DNA of 49,808 nucleotides from a bacterium (GCA_028685295.1 JAQUEL010000005.1:1-49808); one strand, 5' to 3'; shown: positions 38,479 to 49,280, counted from the first letter of the stretch. Program-made: numbers and translations. Notes: a model not told the origin generated them from the sequence alone.

Positions 38479-39357
38479 ATGGGGTTACAGATCTATGTGA
38501 ATGGTCATTATTATGATGAAGAGGAGGCTAAAATCTCCGTTTTTGATCACGGTTTTCTTTATGGAGACGGGGTCTTCGAAGGTATAAGGGCTTATAACGG
38601 CCGGGTTTTTCGTCTAAAAGAGCATATCGTTCGTTTGTATCGTTCGGCAAAATCAATTGCTCTGGATATATCCATGTCTATGGAAGAGATGGAAGCGGCT
38701 TTATTGGAAACGTTGCGGCGCAATGAGCTGAAAAATGCCTATATCAGATTGGTGGTCTCCCGCGGCAAGGGGGATCTGGGCCTTGATCCTCGAAAATGTT
38801 CCAGGCCTACTGTAGTTATTATTGCTCATCGGATAACGCTCTATCCGGAGGAAACATATCAGGATGGCTTGGAAGTAAGGACTCTCTGTACCAGGCGTAG
38901 TTTGGCCGAGGCACTGAATCCTGCTATCAAGTCGCTGAATTATCTTAACAACATTCTGGCGAAGATAGAGGTTATTAATGCCGGCTTGCTGGAAGGCATT
39001 ATGTTGAATAATCAGGGATATATAGCTGAGGCTACGGGAGACAATGTTTTTATTTACAAGGATAATATGCTTCTGACACCTCCTCCATCAGCTGGTATTC
39101 TGGAAGGGGTGACTCGTGGTGCGGTCATGGAACTGGCACAAGAAATGGGGCTGGATGTCAGAGAAGAACTTTTTACGCAGCATGACATATATATTGCTGA
39201 GGAGGCTTTTCTTACAGGAACCGCAGCGGAGATCATACCTGTCGTCAAGGTGGATGGCCGCAGCATAGGCAACGGGTGTCCCGGCAGCATAACTACGGAA
39301 CTTATCTCACGCTACAGGACATTGGCCAACAGCACGGGATCGGAGATATACATATAG
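38479..39357 (+). CDS. ilvE: Class IV aminotransferase, branched-chain amino acid aminotransferase-like
   Basis: VFDHGFLYGDGVFEGIRAYNGRVFRLKEHIVRLYRSA, KSLNYLNNILAKIEV, EATGDNVFI, EAFLTGTAAEIIPV. Confidence 0.88.
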   Translation: MGLQIYVNGHYYDEEEAKISVFDHGFLYGDGVFEGIRAYNGRVFRLKEHIVRLYRSAKSIALDISMSMEEMEAALLETLRRNELKNAYIRLVVSRGKGDLGLDPRKCSRPTVVIIAHRITLYPEETYQDGLEVRTLCTRRSLAEALNPAIKSLNYLNNILAKIEVINAGLLEGIMLNNQGYIAEATGDNVFIYKDNMLLTPPPSAGILEGVTRGAVMELAQEMGLDVREELFTQHDIYIAEEAFLTGTAAEIIPVVKVDGRSIGNGCPGSITTELISRYRTLANSTGSEIYI

Positions 39358-39370
39358 GGAGGAATGCTAT

Positions 39371-41860
39371 TTGTGGCAGAGATTCACTGAGAAGGCTAAG
39401 AAAATAATTGTTCTGGCCCAGGATGAAGCACAGAAACTGGGATGTGCCTATGTAGGTACGGAGCATTTATTGCTGGGCATCCTTCGTGAAGGTGAGAGCC
39501 TGACGGCTAAGATGTTGCTAAGCGGCGGCATGTCACTGGAAACGATGCGATTCGAGGTGGAGCATATCGCCGGTAAGGAGCATAATCCGCGGGAAAAGGA
39601 GATGACCTTTACACCGCGCTCCAAGAAGGTGCTGGAGCTGGCCTTTGATGAAGCTCGTCAACTCGGCCACAATTACATCGATGCTGAACATCTCTTTCTG
39701 GGGATACTTCGTGAAAGGGAGGAATCTTTTCGTGAGGGGAAGGGAGAAGGTGTAGCTACAAAAGCATTGGTTAACCTCGGCCAGGATGTGGATAGATTGC
39801 GCTGGCAGTTGATGCAATTGATGCAGGATGGCGGAACATCCATATCGCCGGCCCGAGCCAAGGCAAAGACTCCCACTTTGGATGAGTTTGGACGTGACTT
39901 GACGGCTCTAGCCCGGGAGAACAAATTGGATCCGGTGGTGGGGCGGGAGCAGGAGATAGAACGAGTTCTGCAAATATTATCCCGTCGGACCAAGAACAAC
40001 CCGGCTCTTATAGGCGAACCCGGGGTGGGAAAAACGGCTATTGCGGAAGGCCTGGCCCAACGTATTGTTAAAGAGGAAGTTCCCGATCTTCTTCATAATA
40101 AGCGTGTGGTAACACTGGATCTGGCGGCCATGGTCGCCGGCACTAAATATCGAGGCGAATTTGAAGAGCGTCTTAAAAAAGTCCTGGACGAGATACGTAA
40201 AGCAACCGGTGAAGTGATTGTGTTCATCGATGAGTTGCATACGTTGGTCGGCGCTGGGGCGGCGGAGGGCGCTATGGATGCGGCTTCCATTATCAAACCG
40301 ATGCTGGCAAGAGGAGAGTTGCAATGCATAGGAGCCACCACACTTACCGAGTATCGTAAATATGTGGAAAAGGATAGTGCTCTGGAACGGCGCTTCCAGC
40401 CGGTCAAGGTAGGAGAGCCGACGGTAGATGAGACCCTCCAAATACTGAGGGGGCTGCGCGATAGATACGAAGCGCATCATCGCTTGAAGATCAGCGATGA
40501 TGCATTGGAGGCTGCAGCTGTCCTGGCCGAAAGATACATTGCCGATAGGTTCCTGCCGGATAAGGCTATTGATTTGATGGATGAAGCGGCATCCCGCCTT
40601 CGGCTCTCTTCCAGTGTAGCACCACCCGAATTACAGCAGATAGACAGGGAACTGCAACAGCTTCAACAGGAGAAAGAGGCCTCCGTTCGGGCACAGGAAT
40701 TTGAAAAGGCTGCTGAGCTCAGAGACCATGAAGACAAGCTACGTCTGCGTCGCAGTGAACTGCAGGCAGGTTGGAAGAAGAATAAGGGTGTGATCAGAGC
40801 TACGGTTACGGCCGAGGAGGTATCTCAGGTTGTAGCCATCTGGACCGGTATACCGGTGACCAAGCTTAATGAAGAGGAAGCTCAGCGTTTGCTGAAAATG
40901 ACGGCTATTTTGAAAAACAGGATCATCGGTCAGGATGAAGCGGTGGACGTTGTCTGTCGAGCGGTGCGTCGTTCCCGGGCCGGGCTGCGTGATCCCAAAC
41001 GCCCGGCGGCATCGCTTATCTTTGTCGGGCCTACCGGAGTAGGCAAGACAGAGCTGGCCAGGGCGCTGGCAGAGTATTTATTTGGGAATGAAGAAGCCAT
41101 AATCAGGGTGGATATGAGTGAATACATGGAGAAGCATGCTGTCTCTCGTCTGGTGGGATCGCCTCCTGGATACGTGGGATATGATGAGGGAGGCCAGCTT
41201 ACCGAAGCCGTCAGGAGAAGGCCGTATTCCGTAGTGCTGTTGGATGAAATAGAGAAAGCTCATCCCGACGTCTTCAATATCCTGCTGCAGGTTATGGAGG
41301 ATGGCAGGTTGACTGATGCTCACGGCAGAGTGGTAAGTTTCAAAAACACCATTGTTATCATGACTTCCAATTTGGGGTTGCAGGAAATGCATGCTCGCTC
41401 AGTAGGCTTCAAAGCGCTGCAGGAGGAGCGGATTGTCGATGAAAAACAGCGGTACAACAGTATGAAGCGCCATGTTATGGAAGAGGTGAAAAAGGCCTTC
41501 CGGCCTGAGTTTCTAAATAGGGTGGATGAAACGGTGGTTTTCAATTATCTTTCACCGCTGGAAATAGAAAGTATCGTGGGGCTTATGGTAGCTGAATTGG
41601 AGGCCAGGGTAAAGGCTCATGGTTACGATATATGCATAGGCGATGAGGTTAAAAAATTAATAGCTCATGAGGGTTTTGATCCTGTCTACGGAGCCCGGCC
41701 GTTACGCAGGGCTATTCAGCAATTGTTAGAAGATCCGCTCTCTGAAGAAATCCTCGGCGGCGTATTTGCGGATGGCGATAGGATAGAGGCTGAAGTTGAG
41801 GAGGCAAAGGTGATTTTCAAGAAGGAATGCCGAGAAGAGGCAGGTCTTTCTGCAGGATAA
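39371..41860 (+). CDS. clpC: ClpC-type AAA+ unfoldase
   Basis: Two Clp_N repeats, [21 protein letters not shown]-like segment [47 protein letters not shown] start after GGGAGG. Confidence 0.96.
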   Translation: MWQRFTEKAKKIIVLAQDEAQKLGCAYVGTEHLLLGILREGESLTAKMLLSGGMSLETMRFEVEHIAGKEHNPREKEMTFTPRSKKVLELAFDEARQLGHNYIDAEHLFLGILREREESFREGKGEGVATKALVNLGQDVDRLRWQLMQLMQDGGTSISPARAKAKTPTLDEFGRDLTALARENKLDPVVGREQEIERVLQILSRRTKNNPALIGEPGVGKTAIAEGLAQRIVKEEVPDLLHNKRVVTLDLAAMVAGTKYRGEFEERLKKVLDEIRKATGEVIVFIDELHTLVGAGAAEGAMDAASIIKPMLARGELQCIGATTLTEYRKYVEKDSALERRFQPVKVGEPTVDETLQILRGLRDRYEAHHRLKISDDALEAAAVLAERYIADRFLPDKAIDLMDEAASRLRLSSSVAPPELQQIDRELQQLQQEKEASVRAQEFEKAAELRDHEDKLRLRRSELQAGWKKNKGVIRATVTAEEVSQVVAIWTGIPVTKLNEEEAQRLLKMTAILKNRIIGQDEAVDVVCRAVRRSRAGLRDPKRPAASLIFVGPTGVGKTELARALAEYLFGNEEAIIRVDMSEYMEKHAVSRLVGSPPGYVGYDEGGQLTEAVRRRPYSVVLLDEIEKAHPDVFNILLQVMEDGRLTDAHGRVVSFKNTIVIMTSNLGLQEMHARSVGFKALQEERIVDEKQRYNSMKRHVMEEVKKAFRPEFLNRVDETVVFNYLSPLEIESIVGLMVAELEARVKAHGYDICIGDEVKKLIAHEGFDPVYGARPLRRAIQQLLEDPLSEEILGGVFADGDRIEAEVEEAKVIFKKECREEAGLSAG

Positions 41861-43216
41861 ATGATGAAAACAAACAGCAAATATGTATGCCAGGAATGCG
41901 GTTATGAAAGCGTACGCTGGCTGGGACGCTGCCCCGGCTGTCGAGCATGGAGCTCCATGGTGGAAGAGTTGTCGCATAGGGCCGCAGAGAATACGGGGAG
42001 TGGAAGCGTTCAGGATCCCTTGCCGCTGAGCGAGGTCCAGACGGGCGAAGGCTCACGTCTGCCTACCGGATTATCGGAGTTTGATCGTGTGTTGGGAGGA
42101 GGAATTGTTTCCGGTTCATTGGTTCTTATCGGAGGTGATCCAGGCATAGGCAAATCGACGCTTCTGCTTCAAACCGCCTGGTTGGCCGGCACCGGTTGTG
42201 GGAGAGTTCTATATGTTTCCGGAGAAGAATCTGCTCAGCAGACCAGAATGAGGGCTGAGCGCCTGGGTGCTTGCTCGGAAAATATTTATATATTGCCGGA
42301 AAATGATCTGGATAATATCGAAGTGCAGGTGAGAAAATTTGCACCGGGGCTTCTAATGGTGGATTCCATCCAGACCCTTTATAATCCGGGTTTGCCATCT
42401 GCACCGGGCAGTGTTTCTCAGGTACGGGATTGTACCGCTCGATTGATGCGCCTGGGAAAGGGATTGGGGATACCTGTTTTTATTGTTGGGCATGTCACCA
42501 AAGATGGAAGTTTGGCAGGTCCCAGAGTGTTGGAGCATATGGTGGATACGGTTCTCTATTTTGAGGGCGAGAAGTATAATAGTTACCGTCTGCTCAGGGC
42601 TATCAAAAACCGTTTTGGATCTACCAATGAACTGGGAGTCTTTGAGATGACGGATGGTGGTTTAAGGGAGGTATCCGATGCGGCCGGGCTCTTTTTGCCG
42701 GAACGCAAGAGCGGTATACCCGGCTCTTCCGTGATAGCGGTGATGGAAGGCACCAGGGCTATGTTGGTAGAAGCACAAGCTCTGGTGTGTCCAACCGGAT
42801 TTGGAACGCCGCGACGTCTGGCTACAGGGATGGATCATAACCGTCTTTCCATGCTTCTGGCTGTGCTGGAAAAGAGGATAGGCTTTCATATGTCGCAGGA
42901 GGATGTTTATTTGAATATAGCGGGAGGGATCAAGGTGGATGAGCCGGCAATAGACCTGGGAGTGGCTCTGGCAGTGGCTTCAAGCCATCGCGATATTCCT
43001 CTGTGCTGTGGCAGCATCTTTATTGGCGAGATAGGCCTTACCGGCGAAATCAGGTCTGTTAGGCAGATTGATATGCGTTTGCGAGAGGCGTCCAGATTGG
43101 GCTTCAGCAGGGCGATAATTCCATCCGGAGAGAACCGCTTTGGGCGTATCGATAATATAGAGGTAATAGAAACCGGTTCTCTGGAAGATGCGTTGGAGGT
43201 AGCTCTTGGTGGATGA
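41861..43216 (+). CDS. radA: DNA repair protein RadA
   Basis: YVCQECGYESVRWLGRCPGCRAWSSMVEE zinc finger, GGDPGIGKSTLLLQTA, Lon-like C-terminus, KNRFGSTNELGVFEM. Confidence 0.97.
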   Translation: MMKTNSKYVCQECGYESVRWLGRCPGCRAWSSMVEELSHRAAENTGSGSVQDPLPLSEVQTGEGSRLPTGLSEFDRVLGGGIVSGSLVLIGGDPGIGKSTLLLQTAWLAGTGCGRVLYVSGEESAQQTRMRAERLGACSENIYILPENDLDNIEVQVRKFAPGLLMVDSIQTLYNPGLPSAPGSVSQVRDCTARLMRLGKGLGIPVFIVGHVTKDGSLAGPRVLEHMVDTVLYFEGEKYNSYRLLRAIKNRFGSTNELGVFEMTDGGLREVSDAAGLFLPERKSGIPGSSVIAVMEGTRAMLVEAQALVCPTGFGTPRRLATGMDHNRLSMLLAVLEKRIGFHMSQEDVYLNIAGGIKVDEPAIDLGVALAVASSHRDIPLCCGSIFIGEIGLTGEIRSVRQIDMRLREASRLGFSRAIIPSGENRFGRIDNIEVIETGSLEDALEVALGG

Positions 43217-44270
43217 ATTGGTTAACGTTCTAAAGATGCTGGCACCGGGAACGTCGGTGCGTGAGGGACTGGAGAATATCGTCAGGGCCAAGGCTGGTGC
43301 GTTGATAGTGGTAGCGCACGGACCGGAGGTAGAAGCGGTTCTTGATGGTGGATTTGCCATCAACATAGACTTCAATCCTCACTATCTTTATGAATTGGCC
43401 AAGATGGACGGTGCTATTGTAGTGGATGACGGCTTTGCCCATATTCTGCGTGTCAACACTCTGCTGATGCCTGATGCCGGTATCTTCTCTCCGGAGACGG
43501 GCAGCCGGCATCGGGCAGCGGACAGGACTGCAAGGCAGACAGGCGCTTTGATTGTAGCCATATCCGAGCGAAGGGGGTTGATAACCATTTATAAGGGGGA
43601 AACCAGATATATTCTCAAGGATGTTCCGATAATCCTGACTAAGGCTAATCAGGCATTACAGACTATGGAGAAATATCGTTCGGTTCTGGATCAATCTCTG
43701 AACAGCCTGAGTATTCTTGAGTTTGAGGATCTGGTGACGCTTTCCGATGTGGTGACCGCCATTCAACGTGCGGAGATGTTGAACCGTGTCAGTTCTGAAA
43801 TAGAGCGATACGTTATTGAGCTGGGTAATGAGGGGCGCCTGGTGAATATGCAGATGGAAGAGTTGAATGCTGGGACAGCGGATGAAGAAAATTTGATTCT
43901 TAGGGATTATATCCAGGATGAAGATGTGGCAAGCATCAGGCAGGCATTGCAAGAGCGAAGCTCAGCCGATCTGCTGGATACGGTGGGTATAGGCAAGGCA
44001 CTGGGTTTTGTCGGCATGTCGGCCAGCCTGGACCTGCCGGTCTCGCCAAGGGGCTATCGCCTGTTAAGCAAAATACCCCGATTGCCCTTTCAACTTCCCG
44101 GGCATGTAATTGATAATCTGGTCAAATCTTTCGGTACATTGCAGGGTATCGTCGAGGCCTCTCTTGATGATCTGGATAAGGTTGAGGGAGTAGGCGAAGT
44201 TCGGGCGCACATGATCAAAGACGGACTTAAGCGCCTGCGGGAGGAGGTCTTCCTGGGACGACGAGGCTGA
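43206..44270 (+). CDS. disA: DNA integrity scanning diadenylate cyclase DisA
   Basis: MDGAIVVDDGFAHILRVNTLLMPD, GSRHRAADRTARQTGALIVAISERR, C-terminal HhH LDDLDKVEGVGEVRAHMIKDGLKRL. Confidence 0.97.
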   Translation: MVDELVNVLKMLAPGTSVREGLENIVRAKAGALIVVAHGPEVEAVLDGGFAINIDFNPHYLYELAKMDGAIVVDDGFAHILRVNTLLMPDAGIFSPETGSRHRAADRTARQTGALIVAISERRGLITIYKGETRYILKDVPIILTKANQALQTMEKYRSVLDQSLNSLSILEFEDLVTLSDVVTAIQRAEMLNRVSSEIERYVIELGNEGRLVNMQMEELNAGTADEENLILRDYIQDEDVASIRQALQERSSADLLDTVGIGKALGFVGMSASLDLPVSPRGYRLLSKIPRLPFQLPGHVIDNLVKSFGTLQGIVEASLDDLDKVEGVGEVRAHMIKDGLKRLREEVFLGRRG

Positions 44271-44273
44271 GGG

Positions 44274-44672
44274 TTATTTAAGGCTGTAGATTCCCAGGGT
44301 TCGGATACGCTCATTTTCTTCACGGATAACCGTATCCAGGTCCAATTCCAGAAGATTGCAGAGTGCTGCCAGATAAAAGACCGTGGTGCCTATTTCATGA
44401 GAGATAGTATCCCGGCAATTATCACAGAGCGTACCGTCCATGTGGCTTTGCATAAAGGTTCGAATATCGGAATAGCTGACGTCAGGGGGAAGGCACTGTT
44501 TATCGGCATCGATTTTTATACAACCGCAGCAAGTAACTGCTTTGGCAATAGCCCGATTAACTCGGGCACAGTACTCCTGCATCTTGGAAGTAGCATCAAG
44601 AATGCTCTTGTGACGTATGAGAAATTTGCCGGCTGTTCCCTGTATTTCCTGGGGAGTATTTCTGTCTTCCAT
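44274..44672 (-). CDS. Conserved Cys-containing small protein, MazG-like/unknown function
   Basis: Complete 132-aa ORF convergent with disA (3-nt gap) with CGCIKI and LCDNCRDTISHEIGTTVFYLAALCNLLELDLDTVI; promoter-like TTGACA-18-TATTAT on the minus strand at 44764-44735. Confidence 0.7.
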   Translation of the reverse strand: MEDRNTPQEIQGTAGKFLIRHKSILDATSKMQEYCARVNRAIAKAVTCCGCIKIDADKQCLPPDVSYSDIRTFMQSHMDGTLCDNCRDTISHEIGTTVFYLAALCNLLELDLDTVIREENERIRTLGIYSLK

Positions 44673-44844
44673 ATAGGTGTGATCACTCCAATGCAGATTT
44701 TATTAACTGTTACTGCGAATCCGACTTATATACTATAATATATACTGGTACTTTTTCTTGTCAAGGAATTGCAAGCGATAAGCAGCCGTCTTTGACCGGT
44801 AAAAGATACGGATTATGCTTAAATAGCAGCGGCAGAGAGAGAAG

Positions 44845-46194
44845 ATGTTCAAAGTGAAAAATATATATGAGAGCTATTTACAGATTCAGACAGCAGTAGC
44901 CGGGCATCAGTATTCAAAAGTTCGAGACGGCTATTGCGGAGGATGGTGTCGTTGTGTCGTTATGCCTTTATACTATGGTGTAATACTGGCGCTATTTCTT
45001 CTATGGTTGCTTCCTCGTAGCGTGTCTGCTGAAGAAATATATCGCATACGGGCAGTCAACCAGAAGAATGGAGCCATAGAGCTGAGCTCCGACAGAGGCA
45101 AGAAGTGGGCCCGAGTAGGCAATGTTCTTAAGCCGGCTACGAACAATAACCCGAACTCTTTTAGCGCCGGACGGTGGGTTGATAATGGTTGTGTAGCCGG
45201 AGTGGCGACGCACTCTATTCATATCAAGGTAGGATGCTTTCCGGCGGCCGCTGGGAAGAAGGATAGAGCGGTTCTGATCAGTCTGGTGCCTTGTGATTTC
45301 CAGAATATGTCTACGAGTGTTATGGTTCGGCAGGCGTTAGCCTCCTGCATAGTTACCGACATACCGGCCGGAGCATCTATTTTTAGGTCCTTTGCTCCGT
45401 TTGTAGGTAATCGTGTCTTTCTGGAGAGGGAAGGATCCCTTGTTCCAGTTCTTGATAATTACCGGCCCGCAACGGGCGATGTATTACTGATCGTTGTAGA
45501 TGCTCCCGCCCGCTATCCCGAAGAGATAGTCTTTGAAAACAGAGCCGGAGGTAAGGTTATTTCCGTTTATGCTGACGGTAGTTCTGAGGATGTGGCCAGG
45601 GTTGTTCGTGCGGTGGGCGGCATAGGTCGCTTTGAAGGAACCTCTTGGGCTGGTCCAGGACGAATAACCTCCAATCATCCCGGCGTTATAACGGTATCCA
45701 CGGCACCCTTTTCGCGGCAGGCCCTTCTGGCGGATGCATTGAGCGATTTTGCGGTAGAGAGCCGAGGCGGCTTTCAAATTGTTCCCTGGGAGCATGCTCG
45801 TGATAGCCGGCTGGAGGGCTCTCAGTGGATGACCGTTGCCCCTCTTAATGATGATGATCCTCCTATTGACGGGCGCGATCCTCTTTTTAGCCGTTTTATC
45901 AGCCTTTCTTATGAGCCGCAGAGGCCGGAACTATCATCTGAGGTTCAGATTCGTCTGGATGACGGCCCCTGGGAGAGTATTCCACAGATAATAGGCAAGG
46001 TGGATAATGCTTTTGAGCCGTCTTACCTTAATGCGTATTACACAGCCCGAGGATGTCCACGTCGTATCTCTACGGGCATAACGCATATAAGAATACTGTT
46101 GCCGCGTCTGGAGAGCCATCTTTCCTCGGCACAGCTAGAGGCCGGATTGCATTCAAGCACAGGGCAAGAAGCTCGACTTCAGGCAGGGAGCTAA
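44845..46194 (+). CDS. Exported/membrane-anchored protein of unknown function
   Basis: Hydrophobic segment MPLYYGVILALFLLWLLPRSVSA near N-terminus, then about 390 aa extracytoplasmic-like region; no family recognised. Confidence 0.7.
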   Translation: MFKVKNIYESYLQIQTAVAGHQYSKVRDGYCGGWCRCVVMPLYYGVILALFLLWLLPRSVSAEEIYRIRAVNQKNGAIELSSDRGKKWARVGNVLKPATNNNPNSFSAGRWVDNGCVAGVATHSIHIKVGCFPAAAGKKDRAVLISLVPCDFQNMSTSVMVRQALASCIVTDIPAGASIFRSFAPFVGNRVFLEREGSLVPVLDNYRPATGDVLLIVVDAPARYPEEIVFENRAGGKVISVYADGSSEDVARVVRAVGGIGRFEGTSWAGPGRITSNHPGVITVSTAPFSRQALLADALSDFAVESRGGFQIVPWEHARDSRLEGSQWMTVAPLNDDDPPIDGRDPLFSRFISLSYEPQRPELSSEVQIRLDDGPWESIPQIIGKVDNAFEPSYLNAYYTARGCPRRISTGITHIRILLPRLESHLSSAQLEAGLHSSTGQEARLQAGS

Positions 46195-46196
46195 GC

Positions 46197-46772
46197 ATGG
46201 AAAGCAACCAAATCAGCTCCATGTCAAAAGCATCTCGATGCGAGGCAAATGAACCTATGCCCTCTGAATCTCAGAGTGCCTATCTCGGCCTGGGTTCTAA
46301 TCTGAATGACAGGGAAGCCTGTTTGTACAGGGCTGTAACCATGCTGTCCAATGCCGGAGCGCGGTGTGTGAAAGCCTCCTCCATTTATGAGAGCGAGCCG
46401 TTTGGCTACTCGGATCAACCGGCCTTTCTCAATGCCGTTATAAAAGTAAAAACATTCTTATCCGTCCAGGCGCTTCTGATAACCGTCAAAGAGGTAGAGC
46501 GACGTATGGGCAGAATTTCCGGTCCGCGCTGGGGCCCAAGGCTCATAGATATAGATATACTGCTGTATGATGATGTGACGCTTGCTACAGAAGAACTAAC
46601 GGTGCCGCATCCGGGGCTGCGACATAGAGTCTTTGTTCTATTGCCCTTGCACGAGATTGCTCCGAGAGTTAACATAGATAAAGATTTGAGCGTAGAAAAA
46701 GCTCTGGAAAGCCTGGATACCAGCCAGGGCATAAAAAAATACGCCTCTTGGAGGTACGGTGATGTCCGATAA
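46197..46772 (+). CDS. folK: 2-amino-4-hydroxy-6-hydroxymethyldihydropteridine pyrophosphokinase
   Basis: AYLGLGSNLNDREACLYRAVTML, SSIYESEPFGYSDQPAFLNAVI, GPRWGPRLIDIDILLYDD, VPHPGLRHRVFVLLPL; ATG 46197 has SD CAGGGAG (track start 46053 overlaps the upstream gene). Confidence 0.95.
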   Translation: MESNQISSMSKASRCEANEPMPSESQSAYLGLGSNLNDREACLYRAVTMLSNAGARCVKASSIYESEPFGYSDQPAFLNAVIKVKTFLSVQALLITVKEVERRMGRISGPRWGPRLIDIDILLYDDVTLATEELTVPHPGLRHRVFVLLPLHEIAPRVNIDKDLSVEKALESLDTSQGIKKYASWRYGDVR

Positions 46773-47598
46773 AATTACAACGGCGGTTATAAGAGAGAAA
46801 AAAGGACGGGAAAGAATCACGGCGTTGACGGCTTACGATACACCTATGGCCGCTCTACTGGATGAAGCAGATATCGATATCCTGCTGGTAGGAGATTCCG
46901 TGGGTAATGTTGTTTTAGGCTATGAGGATACTCTCCCGGTTACGATGGAAGAGATGCTGCACCATGTCAAAGCCGTCCGCCGGGGAAGCGGGAGGAGCCT
47001 TGTTGTAGCCGATATGCCTTTTCTATCTTACGGAGCGGGAGCTGATAAGGCAACATCGATTATGAATGCCGGCAGGTTTCTCAAGGAAGGCGGTGCGAAT
47101 GCAGTCAAGCTGGAGGGCGGTACGGGAATAGCGCCTCTGGTGGCGCAGATGGTGGAGATAGGTATTCCCGTTATGGGCCATATAGGCTTGCAGCCGCAAT
47201 CGATAAATCAGCTGGGAAGCTATAAAGCCAGAGGGCGCAAACGGGGGGAGGCTGAGGCGCTGCTTGAATCTGCCAGGGCTCTCGATGAAGCCGGGGTATT
47301 TGCATTGGTTCTGGAATGCATTCCGCGTCAGCTGGCTGCACGGATAACCGCTGCTATAAGGGTGCCGACCATAGGTATAGGCTCTGGAGAATTCTGCGAT
47401 GGGCAAATACTTGTAACCCATGATATACTTGGTCTGGGCAAAAACGGTGTACCGCGTTTTGTCCGTCGTTATCTGGATATAAATTCCTTGATGGCTGCCG
47501 CGGTTAGGGAGTATGCTTCAGATGTCAGAAGAGGTGGATATCCTTCACCGCAAGAGGGATATGATATGCCTGAGAGTGAGCTGGAAGGATTGAGGTGA
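46762..47598 (+). CDS. panB: 3-methyl-2-oxobutanoate hydroxymethyltransferase
   Basis: ITALTAYDTPMAALLDEADIDILLVGDSVGNVVLGYEDTLPVTMEEMLHHVKAV, GIPVMGHIGLQPQS. Confidence 0.96.
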   Translation: MSDKITTAVIREKKGRERITALTAYDTPMAALLDEADIDILLVGDSVGNVVLGYEDTLPVTMEEMLHHVKAVRRGSGRSLVVADMPFLSYGAGADKATSIMNAGRFLKEGGANAVKLEGGTGIAPLVAQMVEIGIPVMGHIGLQPQSINQLGSYKARGRKRGEAEALLESARALDEAGVFALVLECIPRQLAARITAAIRVPTIGIGSGEFCDGQILVTHDILGLGKNGVPRFVRRYLDINSLMAAAVREYASDVRRGGYPSPQEGYDMPESELEGLR

Positions 47599-49280
47599 GC
47601 CGCTTGCCGACAAAAAAGAGAATTATAGCCAATATAGACCAATGCGAAACACGGATCGGCATCATGGATGATGAGCGCCTGGTGGAGATATATGTGGAAA
47701 GGGAAGAGCGCAATATAGGCAGCATCTATAAGGGAAGGGTGGCCAATGTTTTACCCGGTATGGCGGCTGCTTTTGTAGATATCGGCCTGGAACGCAATGC
47801 TTTTTTGTATGTCGGCGATGTCATACCGGGCACGATCATTGACGAAGAGGAGATAATTTCGTCTAAGGCGAGCATTTCCGAGGCACTGAAAGTCGGCCAG
47901 GAGGTCAAAGTCCAGATCACGAAGAGCCCGATCGGAACCAAAGGTGCAAGAGTGACCACGCGCATCAGTTTGCCAGGACGCTATCTAGTGCTTATGCCGT
48001 CCTCCGACCTGGTGGGTGTTTCCCGCCGTCTTCCCGATGAAGCAGAGCGAGAGCGCTTGCGTCATATAGCAGAGAAGATACGCCCTAGGGATATGGGAAT
48101 TATTGTTAGGACGGCAGCTGAAGGAAGAAGCGAGAGGGATATTGTCAGGGATCTTAACTTTCTGACCTCTCTTTGGAAGAGGATAGGGGAGAGTGCCCGT
48201 AAAGCAGCGGCACCGGCTCTTATTCATAAGGAATACGGATTGGTCTTTCGCATGGTCCGCGATGTCTTTACTGCCGATATAAGCGAGTTTATTATCGATT
48301 CTCTGCCGGAGTATGAGAAAGTGCTCGATCTTGTCGGCCTGCTTTCACCTCGCTATAAAAACAGAGTTAAGTTATATGATGGCAAAATACCGATATTTAG
48401 CCATTATGGCCTGGAAGAACAGATAGATGAAGCGCTGAAGCGTAAGGTATGGCTTAAATCCGGGGGCTATCTGATCATTGAGGAAGCCGAGGCGCTTACC
48501 ATTATAGATGTCAATACAGGACGATATGTCGGCACCAGGGATCTGGCTCATACCATTCTGACTAATAATCTGGAGGCTGTAAAGGAGATAGCCCGGCAAC
48601 TCAGGCTGCGTGATATCGGCGGCATAATAGTTATCGATCTTATCGATATGGATAACGAGTCGCATCGGGATAAGGTGATAAAGGCTTTTGAAAAGGCTTT
48701 AAGCGAGGATAAGACCAAGACCAGCATTTCGTCCATCAGCAAGCTGGGATTGATTGAAATGACGCGCAAGCGTGTCAGTAAAAGCCTGCCGGCACTTCTT
48801 TGTGTCTCCTGTCCTCTTTGCCATGGTCACGGTCATATTATCTCCGCCGAAACAATGTCTGTACGTATTGAGCGTGAAATGCGCAAAGCGAGCATTGAAT
48901 ACGAAAGCGGGCGGTTGGTGGTCAGGGTTCACCCGCAGGTGGCCGTTAATCTTATCGGCGCCGATGGAGAGCGTATAGATGGTATTGAAAAATATATCGG
49001 TAAGGAAGTCTATGTGCGCGGCGATCAGCGCTTTCATCCTGAAACTTTCAAGATAGAGCCGGAAAGCCATGTCAAAGAGGGATTGTTCCCTTTTGCAGTA
49101 GGCGACAGCATGGCGGTGATTATAGATTCGGTTAATCCTTTCTGCGTTGATAATGGACTGGCCTGGTTTCGCGGCATGATGATAGACGTGGACAAAGCCG
49201 GCAAGCGAGTCGGTGATGATATCAGGATATATATTCGCCAGTTGGATCGCTCTTTCGCCAGGGCGGATATAACAGAGTAG
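47595..49280 (+). CDS. rng: Ribonuclease E/G family protein
   Basis: GSIYKGRVANVLPGMAAAFVDIGLERNAFLYVGD (S1), LTIIDVNTGRYVG, GGIIVIDLIDMDNESHRDKV, CPLCHGHGHI; GTG start. Confidence 0.93.
   Translation: MSRLPTKKRIIANIDQCETRIGIMDDERLVEIYVEREERNIGSIYKGRVANVLPGMAAAFVDIGLERNAFLYVGDVIPGTIIDEEEIISSKASISEALKVGQEVKVQITKSPIGTKGARVTTRISLPGRYLVLMPSSDLVGVSRRLPDEAERERLRHIAEKIRPRDMGIIVRTAAEGRSERDIVRDLNFLTSLWKRIGESARKAAAPALIHKEYGLVFRMVRDVFTADISEFIIDSLPEYEKVLDLVGLLSPRYKNRVKLYDGKIPIFSHYGLEEQIDEALKRKVWLKSGGYLIIEEAEALTIIDVNTGRYVGTRDLAHTILTNNLEAVKEIARQLRLRDIGGIIVIDLIDMDNESHRDKVIKAFEKALSEDKTKTSISSISKLGLIEMTRKRVSKSLPALLCVSCPLCHGHGHIISAETMSVRIEREMRKASIEYESGRLVVRVHPQVAVNLIGADGERIDGIEKYIGKEVYVRGDQRFHPETFKIEPESHVKEGLFPFAVGDSMAVIIDSVNPFCVDNGLAWFRGMMIDVDKAGKRVGDDIRIYIRQLDRSFARADITE

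Noticed and set aside
44728-44744. AT-rich TATATACTATAATATATAC as a plus-strand promoter for the exported protein
   Set aside because: TATAAT is present but no acceptable -35 at proper spacing; the minus-strand promoter reading is better.
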